This document shows, piece after piece, positions 28,401 to 36,284 of a DNA stretch of 64,000 nucleotides (position 1 is the first letter of the stretch; every line of letters begins with the position of its first letter). The notes beneath the pieces were generated by a model. That model searched no databases, had not been told where the DNA came from, and was given only the letters and a program-made list of their open reading frames with translations. Source of the stretch: Acidobacteriota bacterium (GTDB taxonomy: Bacteria > Acidobacteriota > Terriglobia > Bryobacterales > Bryobacteraceae); NCBI GenBank assembly GCA_018268935.1, contig JAFDVS010000077.1, positions 62,001 to 126,000 on the forward strand, given 5' to 3'. The position numbers and the translations under genes were made by a program.

Positions 28401-28502
28401 GTCAACCTTCGCCGGAGCATTCTGCGCCCGCAGTGCATAACCCGCGGCAAAGACACCGCCAACGACGACGCAGGAAACCAGCGCCCGGGAGTTCTTGGTC
28501 AT
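25401..28502 (-). CDS. PSD1-type protein: cytochrome c, DUF1549 and DUF1553
   Basis: This 1033-residue exported protein starts at ATG 28502 with an N-terminal hydrophobic signal or anchor. A planctomycete-type cytochrome c domain has the haem motif CVNCH at residues 47-51. DUF1549 follows from about residue 165 (IDAFVLARLEKEGL, LTGLPPTPDEADAFV) and includes a second cysteine motif in QCSQCHNHKYDP. A middle part resembles a carbohydrate-binding jelly roll, and DUF1553 forms the C-terminus (MVNRMWQAYFGTGIV, RLRVEGEIVRDIALAASGLL). The family is suspected to oxidise or cleave glycans, without biochemical proof known to me. It forms an operon with the DUF1501 gene. Confidence 0.92.
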   Translation of the reverse strand: MTKNSRALVSCVVVGGVFAAGYALRAQNAPAKVDFVRDVQPLLEKSCVNCHGAKMQMGNLRLDAKASVLNGKVVVPGKAVESTLYQRVAGIGEQARMPMGGKPLDAAQIALLKAWIDQGAVWPDGAGSATAEVKKHWAFVAPKRPALPAVQQKAWVRNPIDAFVLARLEKEGLQPSAEADRITLLRRLSLDLTGLPPTPDEADAFVNDKSKDAYEKQVERLLNSPHYGERWGRHWLDAARYADSDGFEKDKQRVVWFWRDWVINALNRDLPYDRFLTEQLAGDLLPNATQEQIVATGFLRNSMINEEGGIDPEQFRMEAMFDRMDAIGKAMMGMTIQCSQCHNHKYDPIQQEEYYKLFAFLNNSHEANAAVYTPEENQKRAEIFRNIRELEAGIQHRTPDWKERMAQWEAKVRNDQPQWTVVRPDIDDISTGGQKYLPQADGSLLAAGYAPTKHRAKFTIKTDQKNITAFRLELMNDPNLPLSGPGRSILGTAALTEFDVEYSPVDDPKKITKVKMARATADVNLPERELDKIYFDKSKNRRVTGPIAYAIDGNDLTAWGIDAGPARRNLPRKAVFVADRPIENAGGILLTFYLKQNHGGWNSDDNMNHNLGRFRLSVTSTPEAVADPLPAAVREIVSKATSERSPGQEQALFSYWRTTVPEWVSVNDDIEALWKQHPEGASQLVLHERNEMRSTYQLTRGDFLKPGKQVQPGVPAALHPLPKGAPMNRLGLAMWLTDRNSPTTARSMVNRMWQAYFGTGIVATSEDLGRQCEPPSHPELLDWLAVEFMERGWSMKHMHRTIVTSGAYRQTSKATPALLEKDPYNRLLARGPRLRVEGEIVRDIALAASGLLNAKVGGPSVYPPAPDFLFQPPASYGPKQWHEEKGADRYRRGLYTFRYRSVPYPMLQNFDAPNGDFACVRRTRSNTPLQALTTLNEPLFLEMARALAKKTMAEGGSTDRDRIVYAFRRCMARPPSDAERTELQALLELQTQRFAQGKLKAADLTGSEDNAQLAGWTALARVLLNLDETITKE

Positions 28503-28515
28503 TAAGGATAGTTTA

Positions 28516-29205
28516 CTAGCTCGAAACCTGCTTCTTCTGCCTCGTCCGCCGGATGAGAATCTTCCCAGCCGCCACCACACCCACCGTCAACACCACCTGT
28601 ACCCCATACTCCAGCCACTTCGCCGGATGAAACGTATCATGCACCCATGGGTCCGTCATGATCATTTCTCCGCCCACACGCCCCAGAATCGCCGCCCCAA
28701 TCCACACAATGATGGGAAAGCGATCCATGATCCGGCTCAGAAGGTTCGATGTGAATACCACGAACGGAATGGAGAGCCCCAGGCCGAACACCAGCAGCCC
28801 TACATTCCCTTTGGATGTACCCGCAATGGCCAGGATGTTATCCGTCGACATCGTAATATCCGCCACCACGATGTACAACATCGCCTGCCACAGATTCGCC
28901 GCCTCCCTACCGCCCTCCTCATTCTCGGCATCCTGCATGAGCAGCTTCACCGCGATCCACAAAATCAGCAGTCCGCCGATCAACTTCACAAACTGAACTT
29001 GCAGCAACTGCGCCGCGAAGAACGTCAGCACGATCCGCAGCGCAACAGCAAAGCCGGCGCCAAGCGTTATACCGATCTTCCGCTCGCGTGCGGGCAGTGA
29101 TTTCACTGCCAGAGCGATCACCACAGCGTTATCGCCCGCCAGCAGCAAATCAATCAGTACAATCGCCAGAATGTCCAGGAGGAATTGAGTTGTCAGGAAC
29201 TCCAC
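28516..29205 (-). CDS. TerC family integral membrane protein
   Basis: This 229-residue protein has about seven hydrophobic helices. Family signatures are IDLLLAGDNAVVIALAV at residues 18-34 and DITMSTDNILAIAG near residue 115; the conserved acidic residues in the membrane (GDNA, STDN) are thought to bind metal. TerC/YjbE/Alx proteins export manganese, or help metallate exported proteins, and relate to tellurite resistance. No riboswitch (yybP-ykoY) is seen in front. The start abuts the stop of the exonuclease gene, suggesting co-transcription. Confidence 0.9.
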   Translation of the reverse strand: MEFLTTQFLLDILAIVLIDLLLAGDNAVVIALAVKSLPARERKIGITLGAGFAVALRIVLTFFAAQLLQVQFVKLIGGLLILWIAVKLLMQDAENEEGGREAANLWQAMLYIVVADITMSTDNILAIAGTSKGNVGLLVFGLGLSIPFVVFTSNLLSRIMDRFPIIVWIGAAILGRVGGEMIMTDPWVHDTFHPAKWLEYGVQVVLTVGVVAAGKILIRRTRQKKQVSS

Positions 29206-30519
29206 TCATTTGATGGTACTAAGATTCGGAGCCGCGACCGTGAGGGAGTCGGTCATCGGTAGCCGAGGAGCGCTTCGCGCGGCAAGCTTCTTTGCCAACC
29301 GCTGCTTCCGGCGCCGCAACTCCGGAGTGTCCGCATACCGCAGCGCCTGCTCGGTAAACTCCAGCGCCAGCGCCGCATTCCGCTCCTTGTGCTCGTAGTG
29401 TTTTGCCAACTCTTCCAACGCCGCCACTCGATGTGGATTCCGCACCTGAGCCAGTTCCGTGTACACCGCAAGCGCCCCGTGCGGGCGCTCCAGCTTCTTC
29501 TCCAACTGCGCAATGTCCCACATCGTCCGGTACAGCAATTCATCCGAAATGCGCCGCTTGATGCCTTGCCGCATCCAGGCCACCGCATCTTCCCAACGCT
29601 CCGCCTTCTTCATCCACCGCGCCACGCCGATCATCTCCGCCCCATGCGCCAGCCGCGCTTCCGATGGGTCGCGAAACGCATACGGCACAATCGCCGTGAG
29701 GCAGGCCAGCGTCAGAATGTCGATCGCGTTGTGATGAAACACCGGCACCAGCCGCCCGATCTCACCCATCCGCAAGTAATCGAAATACAGATAGGGAATC
29801 AACTCCCCCGGTACATCGCCCTGCCGCTCCACGCCCAGAATCTGATTCTCCAATTCCATCAGCCTGCAGCTATCGAAACGCAGCTTCCACAACCGCCGCG
29901 ACCCATGCAGCAGATCCATATGCGCCATGCGCTCAAACGGCGGACGCATCCGCGCCAGGCGGAAGCGCGTTTCCAGCAGCGGCGCATCGAACGTCTTGCC
30001 GTTATATGTCACCAGCACATCAAAAGCCTTCAAATCTTCCATCAACGCGGCCAGCGCGCTCGGCTCTTCCCCAGGCTCCCGTAAAAAATACTGCTTCACG
30101 TGAAACCCGGTTTCGTTAATCCATCCCAGCCCGATCAGAAATGCGTACGTCCCCGTTCCGCCCGCCAGCCCCGTTGTTTCCGTGTCCAGAAACGCCCACT
30201 TCTCCGGCGGTGCATCGGGCACTGTTCCTTCACTCACGGCATGCAAGAGATCGTGCGGCAATTCAGCGAGCGTGGAAATATCCATGCTTCCATGCCGCCG
30301 GTGCCTTTCCCACTGCCGAAACGTCTGATAGTGCGCCCCTGCTTCATTCTCCACCGCTTCCCCGCTCAACCACTCTTCCACGAAATACCGCTCCCGCTCC
30401 GGAGCCTCTTCGACAGTCTCCTCCACAGGCTGTACCGCCGGCGCCGCGGAAGCGTACTTTTCATTGATCCGCGCCATGCGCTTCCGCAACAACTCGAGTT
30501 GGGAATCTTGTATCTCCAC
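29206..30519 (-). CDS. RNase H-fold exonuclease-like protein with TPR-like C-terminus (YprB-like)
   Basis: This is a 437-residue cytosolic protein. Residues 105-290 form a DEDD-type RNase H-like domain: WAFLDTETTGLAGGTGTYA (first Asp and Glu), VLVTYNGKTFDAPLLETRF (second Asp), and FHHNAIDILTLACL (terminal His/Asp). This matches the YprB/RNase_H_2 group, predicted to be a 3'-5' nuclease on RNA or single-stranded DNA. The C-terminal 120 residues are helical repeats of TPR type. The residues before 100 are poorly conserved and partly acidic. It is the first gene of the minus-strand run towards terC. Confidence 0.85.
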   Translation of the reverse strand: MEIQDSQLELLRKRMARINEKYASAAPAVQPVEETVEEAPERERYFVEEWLSGEAVENEAGAHYQTFRQWERHRRHGSMDISTLAELPHDLLHAVSEGTVPDAPPEKWAFLDTETTGLAGGTGTYAFLIGLGWINETGFHVKQYFLREPGEEPSALAALMEDLKAFDVLVTYNGKTFDAPLLETRFRLARMRPPFERMAHMDLLHGSRRLWKLRFDSCRLMELENQILGVERQGDVPGELIPYLYFDYLRMGEIGRLVPVFHHNAIDILTLACLTAIVPYAFRDPSEARLAHGAEMIGVARWMKKAERWEDAVAWMRQGIKRRISDELLYRTMWDIAQLEKKLERPHGALAVYTELAQVRNPHRVAALEELAKHYEHKERNAALALEFTEQALRYADTPELRRRKQRLAKKLAARSAPRLPMTDSLTVAAPNLSTIK

Positions 30520-30606
30520 TTCGCCTTTTCTTTGCCTAATCTACCACGCCCACCTTGCCTCCGCGAAATCAGCGTATACAATGACTCAAAGGAGCGAGAG
30601 CGCGAT

Positions 30607-31911
30607 ATGTTTCTGGGATGGCTATTGGCAGGCGCCCTCTTTGCCCAGTATCCCGGCCAATACCCTCCTGGTCAGTATCCACCAGGTCAGTATCCTCCCG
30701 GTCAATACCCTCCCGGTCAATACCCTGACCGCCGCCTTCCCGGTGGGCTTCCCGTGCCCGACATCAAATTCCCCCGCCGCGGCTCCAAGGATAAGGACAA
30801 GGAAAAAGCCCAAGCCCAGACACGCACGGTCCTCGCCATCGATGGCAAACTCCGCAAACTCGGAGCAAAGGATCTTCTCCTCGAAGTATCCAAGGGCGAC
30901 GTCCTTCAATTCCGCCTCCTTGCCAAAACGCAGTTCCGCAACAAAGCCGGCGAGCCAGTGCGCGATTCGCTTCTCCAGCCCGGCGACCAACTCACCGTCC
31001 AGGCAAATCCCGATGACGAAGAAACCGCGCTCTTCGTTATCCTCGTCAAACCCGGCTCCTCCTCCGATCGCACCGCGGCAGCCAAACCCGTCGACACTGC
31101 CCGCATCCGCACTCCCCAAGCTGACGATTTCGGAAAGCCTCGTACCATCACCGTTGCCACCAGTGCACCTGCATCCGGCGCGGAACCCTCCACCGTTGCC
31201 CCTGTCACCGATCTCGCCGCCGCCGAAGCCGATGCCCTCATCAAATCCGCACGCGACACAGCCAAAGGCTACACTGCCACCCTTCCCGATTTCCTCGCCC
31301 AACAAGCCACCACCCGCTACTTCCGCTCCAGCGTCATCGAGCAGTGGCAGAAACTCGATGTCGTCACCGCCGACGTAGCCTACCGCAACGGCAAGGAATC
31401 CTACTCCAATTGGGCCATTGACGGCCGTCCCCGCACCCAGCCCGTCGATCAAACCGGCGCCTGGAGCACCGGCGAATACGGCACCACGCTCGAGGACCTG
31501 ATGAGCGAAGCCACGCAGGCGCAATTCAAGATTCGCGGAGCAGAACGGGTCGACAACTTCAGCACCGCCGCCTTCGACTTCACCGTCACTCAGGACAATT
31601 CGAGTTGGGAACTGCTGTCCCCCGACCAGCGGCGCTTCAAGCCGGCCTACGAGGGCACCGTCTGGATCGACCGCGAATCCAAACGCGTGGTCAAAATCGA
31701 GCAGCACGCCGTCAACATCCCTAACGATTTCCCCATCAGCCGAGTCGAAACCACGCTCCAATACAACTTCGCCCAGATCGAATCGAAGACGTACCTACTC
31801 CCCGCTGGTGGCGAGTATACCGCCTGCATGAATGGCGGCGCCTGCACTCGCAATGCGATCGAGTTCCGCAACCACCGCAAATTCGAAGCCCAATCCAAAG
31901 TCAGCTTCTAG
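30607..31911 (+). CDS. Secreted protein with QYPPG repeats, function unknown
   Basis: This 434-residue protein starts at ATG 30607 after GGAGCGAGAG. The short signal peptide (MFLGWLLAGALFA) is followed directly by a Gln-Tyr-Pro-Pro-Gly repeat at residues 14-40, then a basic linker (RRGSKDKDKEKAQAQ). Residues 75-140 resemble a small OB-like or DUF5666-like beta domain (LLLEVSKGDVLQFRLL, LLQPGDQLTVQANPDDEE). The C-terminal 230 residues contain RTQPVDQTGAWSTGEYGTTL and VWIDRESKRVVKIEQHA, a beta-rich pattern seen in outer-membrane lipoprotein-sorting-like folds. A cysteine pair lies near the C-terminus (ACMNGGACTRN). No enzyme motif is recognised. An envelope or structural role is the best guess. 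Confidence 0.75.
   Translation: MFLGWLLAGALFAQYPGQYPPGQYPPGQYPPGQYPPGQYPDRRLPGGLPVPDIKFPRRGSKDKDKEKAQAQTRTVLAIDGKLRKLGAKDLLLEVSKGDVLQFRLLAKTQFRNKAGEPVRDSLLQPGDQLTVQANPDDEETALFVILVKPGSSSDRTAAAKPVDTARIRTPQADDFGKPRTITVATSAPASGAEPSTVAPVTDLAAAEADALIKSARDTAKGYTATLPDFLAQQATTRYFRSSVIEQWQKLDVVTADVAYRNGKESYSNWAIDGRPRTQPVDQTGAWSTGEYGTTLEDLMSEATQAQFKIRGAERVDNFSTAAFDFTVTQDNSSWELLSPDQRRFKPAYEGTVWIDRESKRVVKIEQHAVNIPNDFPISRVETTLQYNFAQIESKTYLLPAGGEYTACMNGGACTRNAIEFRNHRKFEAQSKVSF
30646..30726 (+). repeat. In-frame 15-bp tandem repeat coding QYPPG
   Basis: One short unit and four full 15-bp units encode QYPG-(QYPPG)x4, followed by a partial QYPD. The units differ only at third positions (CAGTATCC versus CAATACCC), so this is a fairly recent expansion that could vary in copy number between strains. 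Confidence 0.85.
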
Positions 31912-32015
31912 GCAAAGCAGAGTTGACCCTCGCCCCGCATTCTGCCATCCTATCCTTCTGGCTCTACAGGTGGGATACGAAGCGGCTGCGACGCTAGGAC
32001 CCTTGTAGAATCCAT

Positions 32016-32052
32016 CCGCGGCATTGCCATTCCGCGTCCGGCGATGCCGCGG
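32016..32052. terminator. Long hairpin, possible bidirectional terminator
   Basis: CCGCGGCATTGCC (32016-32028) pairs with GGCGATGCCGCGG (32040-32052) over 13 bp with one G-U pair and an 11-nt loop. It sits between two convergent genes (stops at 31911 and 32109), the usual place for a shared terminator. It lacks a U-tract on either side, so it may instead be a REP-like element. The rest of the 197-nt gap shows nothing. Confidence 0.5.
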
Positions 32053-32108
32053 CTTTCCAACTCACACACTACCCCCCAATCCTGCCCCACCTTGCGCCAT
32101 TCCACCCA

Positions 32109-32579
32109 CTAAGCCGGAAACGCAAATGACAAAATCGCCGGATGCACGTAGTGCTTGTAGTCCTTGAACTTCATATGCACCACGTCCCGATGCGTCCCGG
32201 CGTTGAACGCAATCGTCTCCTCATTGGCCAACGTCGCATCCACGTACACCGGAATGTTGTCATACAGATTCCCGAACGGAGGCATCGCCCCCAATTCCGA
32301 ATCCGGAAACAATTTCTCCAACTCCCCTTCCGTCGCTAAACGAATGGTCCGCAAGCCCAACTTCGCGCGTAACTCCTCCAAATCCACTCGCGCGCAGGCC
32401 GGCACAACCGCTATCGCAAACACGCCATCCCCCACAAAAACTACCGTCTTGGCAACCTCCCACGGCGGCATGTGATCCGCTTCCGCCAGATCCTTCGCCG
32501 TGTAGGTCGTGCGATGGGTCTTGTGGGTGTAAATCGCGCTTTGCGCATCCAGAAATTCTTGCAAACGCGGGGTGATCAT
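32109..32579 (-). CDS. YbaK/EbsC-type aminoacyl-tRNA deacylase
   Basis: This 156-residue cytosolic protein has the YbaK/ProRS-editing fold: YTAKDLAEADHMPPWEVAKTVVFVG with the family lysine, then FAIAVVPACARVDLEELRAKLG and GAMPPFGNLYDNIPVYVDATL. Such free-standing domains hydrolyse mischarged Ala- or Cys-tRNA(Pro). The exact specificity is not set by the motifs. A GGGAGG lies in front of the start. It is convergent with the QYPPG protein gene. Confidence 0.92.
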   Translation of the reverse strand: MITPRLQEFLDAQSAIYTHKTHRTTYTAKDLAEADHMPPWEVAKTVVFVGDGVFAIAVVPACARVDLEELRAKLGLRTIRLATEGELEKLFPDSELGAMPPFGNLYDNIPVYVDATLANEETIAFNAGTHRDVVHMKFKDYKHYVHPAILSFAFPA

Positions 32580-32686
32580 GATACTGATTCCTCCCTGCTT
32601 TCACCCTAGCAAACACCGGGCCGCGAAATCGGTTGAGGGATTTTGCCCGCCAACAGCGCCTTACTGATTGAGAGGAAGAAACAAGA

Positions 32687-33538
32687 ATGAATAACAAACG
32701 ATACGCATTCGGAGCCGGCATGATGGTCATTGGACTCCTTGGCTGGTGGTACAACTGGTATCTCGCCGCTACCGAAGGTTACTTCCGCATCAAACTCTGC
32801 CTCCTCGCACCCCTCGGCTTCTTCGGCGGTCTGCTCTTCCTCGTCCGTCCCGACTTCGCCGGCCCGCTACGCCCCAACAGCTCCCGCGGCCACAAACTCG
32901 CCCTTGCCTCCGTCATCGCCGCCATGACGATTTTCTCCGGCATCGATTTCTACCGCCTGAAAACGTCCCTCACTCCCAAGCCCGCCGTCATCACCAAATG
33001 GTCCCCCGAACGTGGCCGGCCTTCCGTCTCCTTCGCCAACGCCATGACCATCCCCCAGAAATCGCAGCCCACGCTCCTATTCCAATCCCGCACCTACACC
33101 CTCGGCTCCTTCAACCAGAAGCAAAACCCGATGTGGGAATTCGTCGCCCCCAACGAAAACGTCAACAACTGGAAAACCCTGCTCACCTTGGTCGATCGCG
33201 CCGACGCTCGCTCCCGCGAAGACCTCGATCGCCTCGCCACCGGACTCATGTCCACCTACCAGGCCAACAACGGCCGAATCCTTCTCGCCAAGACGTTCCA
33301 GGACAAGTCCGGCGCCCCTTACAATTACATGGTTGCCGCCTTCGAACAGCCCAACCGCACGCACGAACTCAACTTCGTAAAGATCGCCCTCGCCGGCGAC
33401 AAAGCCTACGTCGCCATCTACGGTGTCCGTACCGCCGACGCGAAGAACTTCCTGACGCAAAACTCCACCGAAATCGGCCGCGCCCTCAACGATCTCAAAG
33501 TGCCCCACCTCGATTCGCTCCCCCGCAAAACCTTCTAA
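32687..33538 (+). CDS. Membrane protein with soluble C-terminal domain, function unknown
   Basis: This 283-residue protein is preceded by GAGAGGAAG. Three hydrophobic helices occupy about residues 5-27, 35-55 and 70-88 (FGAGMMVIGLLGWWYNW, LLAPLGFFGGLLFLV, LASVIAAMTIFSG). A soluble region of about 190 residues follows, with WEFVAPNENVNNWKTLLTLV and a C-terminal alpha/beta part (AYVAIYGVRTADAKNFL). The latter has the look of a small domain found next to similar membrane helices in other acidobacteria. No catalytic motif is seen. Its last 4 nt overlap the convergent AGE gene. Confidence 0.72.
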   Translation: MNNKRYAFGAGMMVIGLLGWWYNWYLAATEGYFRIKLCLLAPLGFFGGLLFLVRPDFAGPLRPNSSRGHKLALASVIAAMTIFSGIDFYRLKTSLTPKPAVITKWSPERGRPSVSFANAMTIPQKSQPTLLFQSRTYTLGSFNQKQNPMWEFVAPNENVNNWKTLLTLVDRADARSREDLDRLATGLMSTYQANNGRILLAKTFQDKSGAPYNYMVAAFEQPNRTHELNFVKIALAGDKAYVAIYGVRTADAKNFLTQNSTEIGRALNDLKVPHLDSLPRKTF

Positions 33539-34782
33539 CGGCCGGCCATCCTCTCCACAGCCAGTAAATTCAACATCAAATACCGCGGGTGATGATAATT
33601 CTCCGCCCGCTTCATGTCAGGAGTCGGTGTCACCATGCGGTCCCCAATCACCTGCCACAACGGCGATCCCAACTTCTTCATCGGAAAGTGCGCCCGCGTG
33701 TACGTATCCAACTCCACGTAAAACTCCCGCGCCCACCCGTCCCCCCGTTGCTCCATCATCATCATCGACCCGATGAGTGCCTCCTGATGCGGAAACAGCG
33801 TCTTGTCCATCGTCCAATCGTTCGTGTCCACATTCCGCAGATTCCGAAACAGCCCGCCATACACCCTGTCCCGAGCCACCTCGCAATGCCGCCGGAACAT
33901 CCCCGCCGTGCGGTCAAACAGCGCGTTATCCTTCCGCCGCACGGCCTCATCCAGCAGCATCCACAACGTCTCAATCGCATGTCCCGCGTACACGAACTTC
34001 TCGTAATCATCCCGCGGCCGGCTCAGATCGTGGTTGATCAACTCATTCAATAACTGAAAGCGCGGATTGTAGTGCCGGTTCACAATCGCATCCACGCAAC
34101 GGTCGTTGATCTTCTGTAACTCCGCATCCGCCTTCATCCGCAGCATCTGCGTTGTCGCCCGGATCAGCACCATCCACACTCCCAACACTCGCGCCCCCGC
34201 AAACCGCGGAGCCTGCGGCCCCAAATACGTCTGCCCGATCGCCGGATGATAATCCGCCCGGTCATAACGCCGCACGCACTTCAACACAATCTGCTTGGCA
34301 TCGTCCCAGTAACGCGCATCCTTTGCCGCCTGTGAGAACTCCGCCATTCCCTCGGCAATAAATAGATCGCTGTACACCTCACTGTCCGCCGCACTCGCCG
34401 CGCGCCCATCCCGCTCCATCGCCTTCGGCCAGAACTCATCGCCTTGTGGCCTCGTCTTCTCCACCAGCTTCAATGACCGCGCCGCAATATCGAGATACTT
34501 CTGCTCCCGCCCGAAATGGTTGTACAAAAACGAAAATACCCACGTCCCGCGGCCTTCATACCACGCCGTCTTTCCAGGCGAAATCAACTCGCCCTTGGGC
34601 GTTACCGTGCAATGAAACCCGCCATACTGCTTGTCCACAACGTATTTCTCATGGAACGGCAGATAGTCCTCAAACAGATCTCTCCTGTACTTCGCGCGTG
34701 CCGTCTTCCAATCCAGGCGCGCTTGCGCGCCAGCCCACGGCGCCATCGCCGCCAAACTTCCGAACAGCCGCCGGTTCATCAT
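33535..34782 (-). CDS. AGE family epimerase/isomerase (N-acylglucosamine 2-epimerase-like)
   Basis: This is a 415-residue protein with ATG 34782 preferred (MMNRRLFGSLAAMAPWAGAQA) and an RR-containing signal, so it is probably exported. The rest is an (alpha/alpha)6 barrel. Visible landmarks are EKYVVDKQYGGFHCTVTPKG, GKTAWYEGRGTWVFSFLYN with its active-site Arg and Trp residues, FVYAGHAIETLWML with the catalytic-type His, and the second His in LFPHQEALIGSM. Members interconvert N-acylglucosamine/mannosamine or isomerise mannose or cellobiose. A periplasmic location is unusual for the family, so the substrate should not be assumed. The in-frame start at 34791 is an alternative. Confidence 0.85.
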   Translation of the reverse strand: MMNRRLFGSLAAMAPWAGAQARLDWKTARAKYRRDLFEDYLPFHEKYVVDKQYGGFHCTVTPKGELISPGKTAWYEGRGTWVFSFLYNHFGREQKYLDIAARSLKLVEKTRPQGDEFWPKAMERDGRAASAADSEVYSDLFIAEGMAEFSQAAKDARYWDDAKQIVLKCVRRYDRADYHPAIGQTYLGPQAPRFAGARVLGVWMVLIRATTQMLRMKADAELQKINDRCVDAIVNRHYNPRFQLLNELINHDLSRPRDDYEKFVYAGHAIETLWMLLDEAVRRKDNALFDRTAGMFRRHCEVARDRVYGGLFRNLRNVDTNDWTMDKTLFPHQEALIGSMMMMEQRGDGWAREFYVELDTYTRAHFPMKKLGSPLWQVIGDRMVTPTPDMKRAENYHHPRYLMLNLLAVERMAGR

Positions 34783-34816
34783 CCGCGTCACTCCCTCTTC
34801 ACCCCAAGCGCAGGTT

Positions 34817-34822
34817 TATAAT
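34817..34822 (+). promoter_or_regulatory. Possible -10 box of the bactofilin gene
   Basis: A perfect TATAAT at 34817-34822 lies 46 nt upstream of the bactofilin start in a short AT-rich stretch. No good -35 hexamer is found at 16-18 nt, so this is a weak call. Confidence 0.35.
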
Positions 34823-34868
34823 GGCCAAACAGTCAGCATAACGTTTCTACAACGGCGAAAATAAAACT

Positions 34869-35198
34869 ATGAACGAAGTCGCTGGCGCAGCCATCCACAT
34901 CACAGGGCAAATCATCTCCCAGGAAGACTTCACGGTGGTTGGCCAGGTCGATGGCTCCATCCAGGTCCCCGAGCACTGCCTCACCGTCGCCGCGGAAGCA
35001 AAGCTCGTGGCTTCCGTCGCCGCCCGGGAGATCATCGTCATGGGATCCATCCAGGGCAATATCGAGGCCTCGGCCAAGGCTGTCCTGCGAAAGACCGCCA
35101 CAGTCATCGGCGACATTCGCACCCCTCGTGTCGTTATCGAAGACGGCGCCTTTTGCAAAGGGAGAATCGACACCTCAGTGGGGCGCAAAACCGAGTAG
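34869..35198 (+). CDS. Bactofilin (polymer-forming cytoskeletal protein)
   Basis: This small 109-residue protein consists almost wholly of the bactofilin (DUF583) right-handed beta-helix, with its repeating hydrophobic turns: IHITGQIISQEDFTVVGQVDGSI, LTVAAEAKLVASVAAREIIV, GSIQGNIEASAKAVLRKTATV and GDIRTPRVVIEDGAFCKG. Bactofilins self-assemble without nucleotide into filaments at the cytoplasmic side of the membrane and act in shape, polarity or chromosome organisation. The flanking disordered tails are short. No lmdC/M23 peptidase partner is next to it. A following exported protein starts after 18 nt. Confidence 0.92.
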   Translation: MNEVAGAAIHITGQIISQEDFTVVGQVDGSIQVPEHCLTVAAEAKLVASVAAREIIVMGSIQGNIEASAKAVLRKTATVIGDIRTPRVVIEDGAFCKGRIDTSVGRKTE

Positions 35199-35216
35199 AC
35201 GGCGTATCCTACAAAC

Positions 35217-36230
35217 ATGGATAGACGATCCTTCCTCGCCGCCACGCTCGGGGCCTCTGCCGCCCTTTCCGCCGCTCCCGCCAACAAGCGCGATCGCATG
35301 CTCCAGTGGCTCGCCGGCAAGACTGACCCCAACTACACTCCCGCTGCTTTCTTCCTCCACTTCGGCAACGATTTCAAAAACGGCCTCCCCGCCGCCAAAC
35401 GCCACCTCGAATACTTCCGCCACACCGGCATGGATTTCGTCAAAATCCAGTTCGAGCAAACTTATGACCGCCAGCCCTTCCTCCAGAAACCCGCCGACTG
35501 GTCCAAGCTGACCCTCCGCCGCATCGATTTCTACGAACCCTTGCTCGTCACCGTGCGCGAACTCGTCAAAACAGTGAAAAAAGATGCGCTCATTCTCATG
35601 ACGCTCTATTCCCCCTACATGTGCGCCGGCCAGTGCGCCACCAGCCCCCTTCTCCGCCAACACCTCGAAGAAAATCCAGATGCCGTCAAGCGTGGCATGG
35701 AAATCCTCACCGAGAGCCAGTTGATGTTCGTCCGGGCCTGCATCCAAATCGGCGTCGATGGCTTCTACACCTCCACCCAGGGCTCGGAAGCCAAAACCTT
35801 CTCCCGCCCCGAAATCTTCGCTCAATACGTCAAACCCTACGACCTCGTCTCCATGCGCGAAATCAACGCCGCCTGCAACTTCAATATCCTCCACGTCTGC
35901 GACTACAACGCCCCTTACGCCAACTACGACGCCGTCCGCGATTACCCCGGCCACATCGTCAACTGCAACACCCGGCTCACGGGCAAAGAAATCTCCCCCA
36001 AGGAAATCGCCGCCTTTTTTAACCGCCCCTACATGGGTGGGCTCGACCGGCACGGCATCCTCGCCAAAGGAACTCCCCAGCAGGTGGAAGCCGAAATCCA
36101 GCGCGTCGTCAAATCCGCCCCTAAGCAGCTAATCCTCGGCGCCGATTGCACCGTCGCCGGCGACACCGATTGGAACCGGCTCAAACACGCCATCTCCGTT
36201 GCGCACCGGACCGGCAGCCCGCTCGCTTAG
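35217..36230 (+). CDS. Exported uroporphyrinogen-decarboxylase-like protein
   Basis: This 337-residue protein has a Tat-like signal (DRRSFLAATLGASAALSAA). The body has the URO-D/methyltransferase (MtaA/CmuA) barrel look: HTGMDFVKIQFEQTY, ALILMTLYSPYMCAGQ, CIQIGVDGFYTSTQGSEA, FNILHVCDYNAPYANY, GKEISPKEIAAFFNRPYMGGLDRHG, ending ILGADCTV. True URO-D enzymes are cytosolic and act in haem synthesis. The exported form in a carbohydrate-rich setting is likely a paralogue with another role. No haem genes are nearby. It follows bactofilin and precedes the enolase-superfamily gene on the same strand. Confidence 0.75.
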   Translation: MDRRSFLAATLGASAALSAAPANKRDRMLQWLAGKTDPNYTPAAFFLHFGNDFKNGLPAAKRHLEYFRHTGMDFVKIQFEQTYDRQPFLQKPADWSKLTLRRIDFYEPLLVTVRELVKTVKKDALILMTLYSPYMCAGQCATSPLLRQHLEENPDAVKRGMEILTESQLMFVRACIQIGVDGFYTSTQGSEAKTFSRPEIFAQYVKPYDLVSMREINAACNFNILHVCDYNAPYANYDAVRDYPGHIVNCNTRLTGKEISPKEIAAFFNRPYMGGLDRHGILAKGTPQQVEAEIQRVVKSAPKQLILGADCTVAGDTDWNRLKHAISVAHRTGSPLA

Positions 36231-36284
36231 CTCCCAATTCATACCGGCAATCGTGCTAGCATGGACGCGCAAAGGAAGGCCGCC

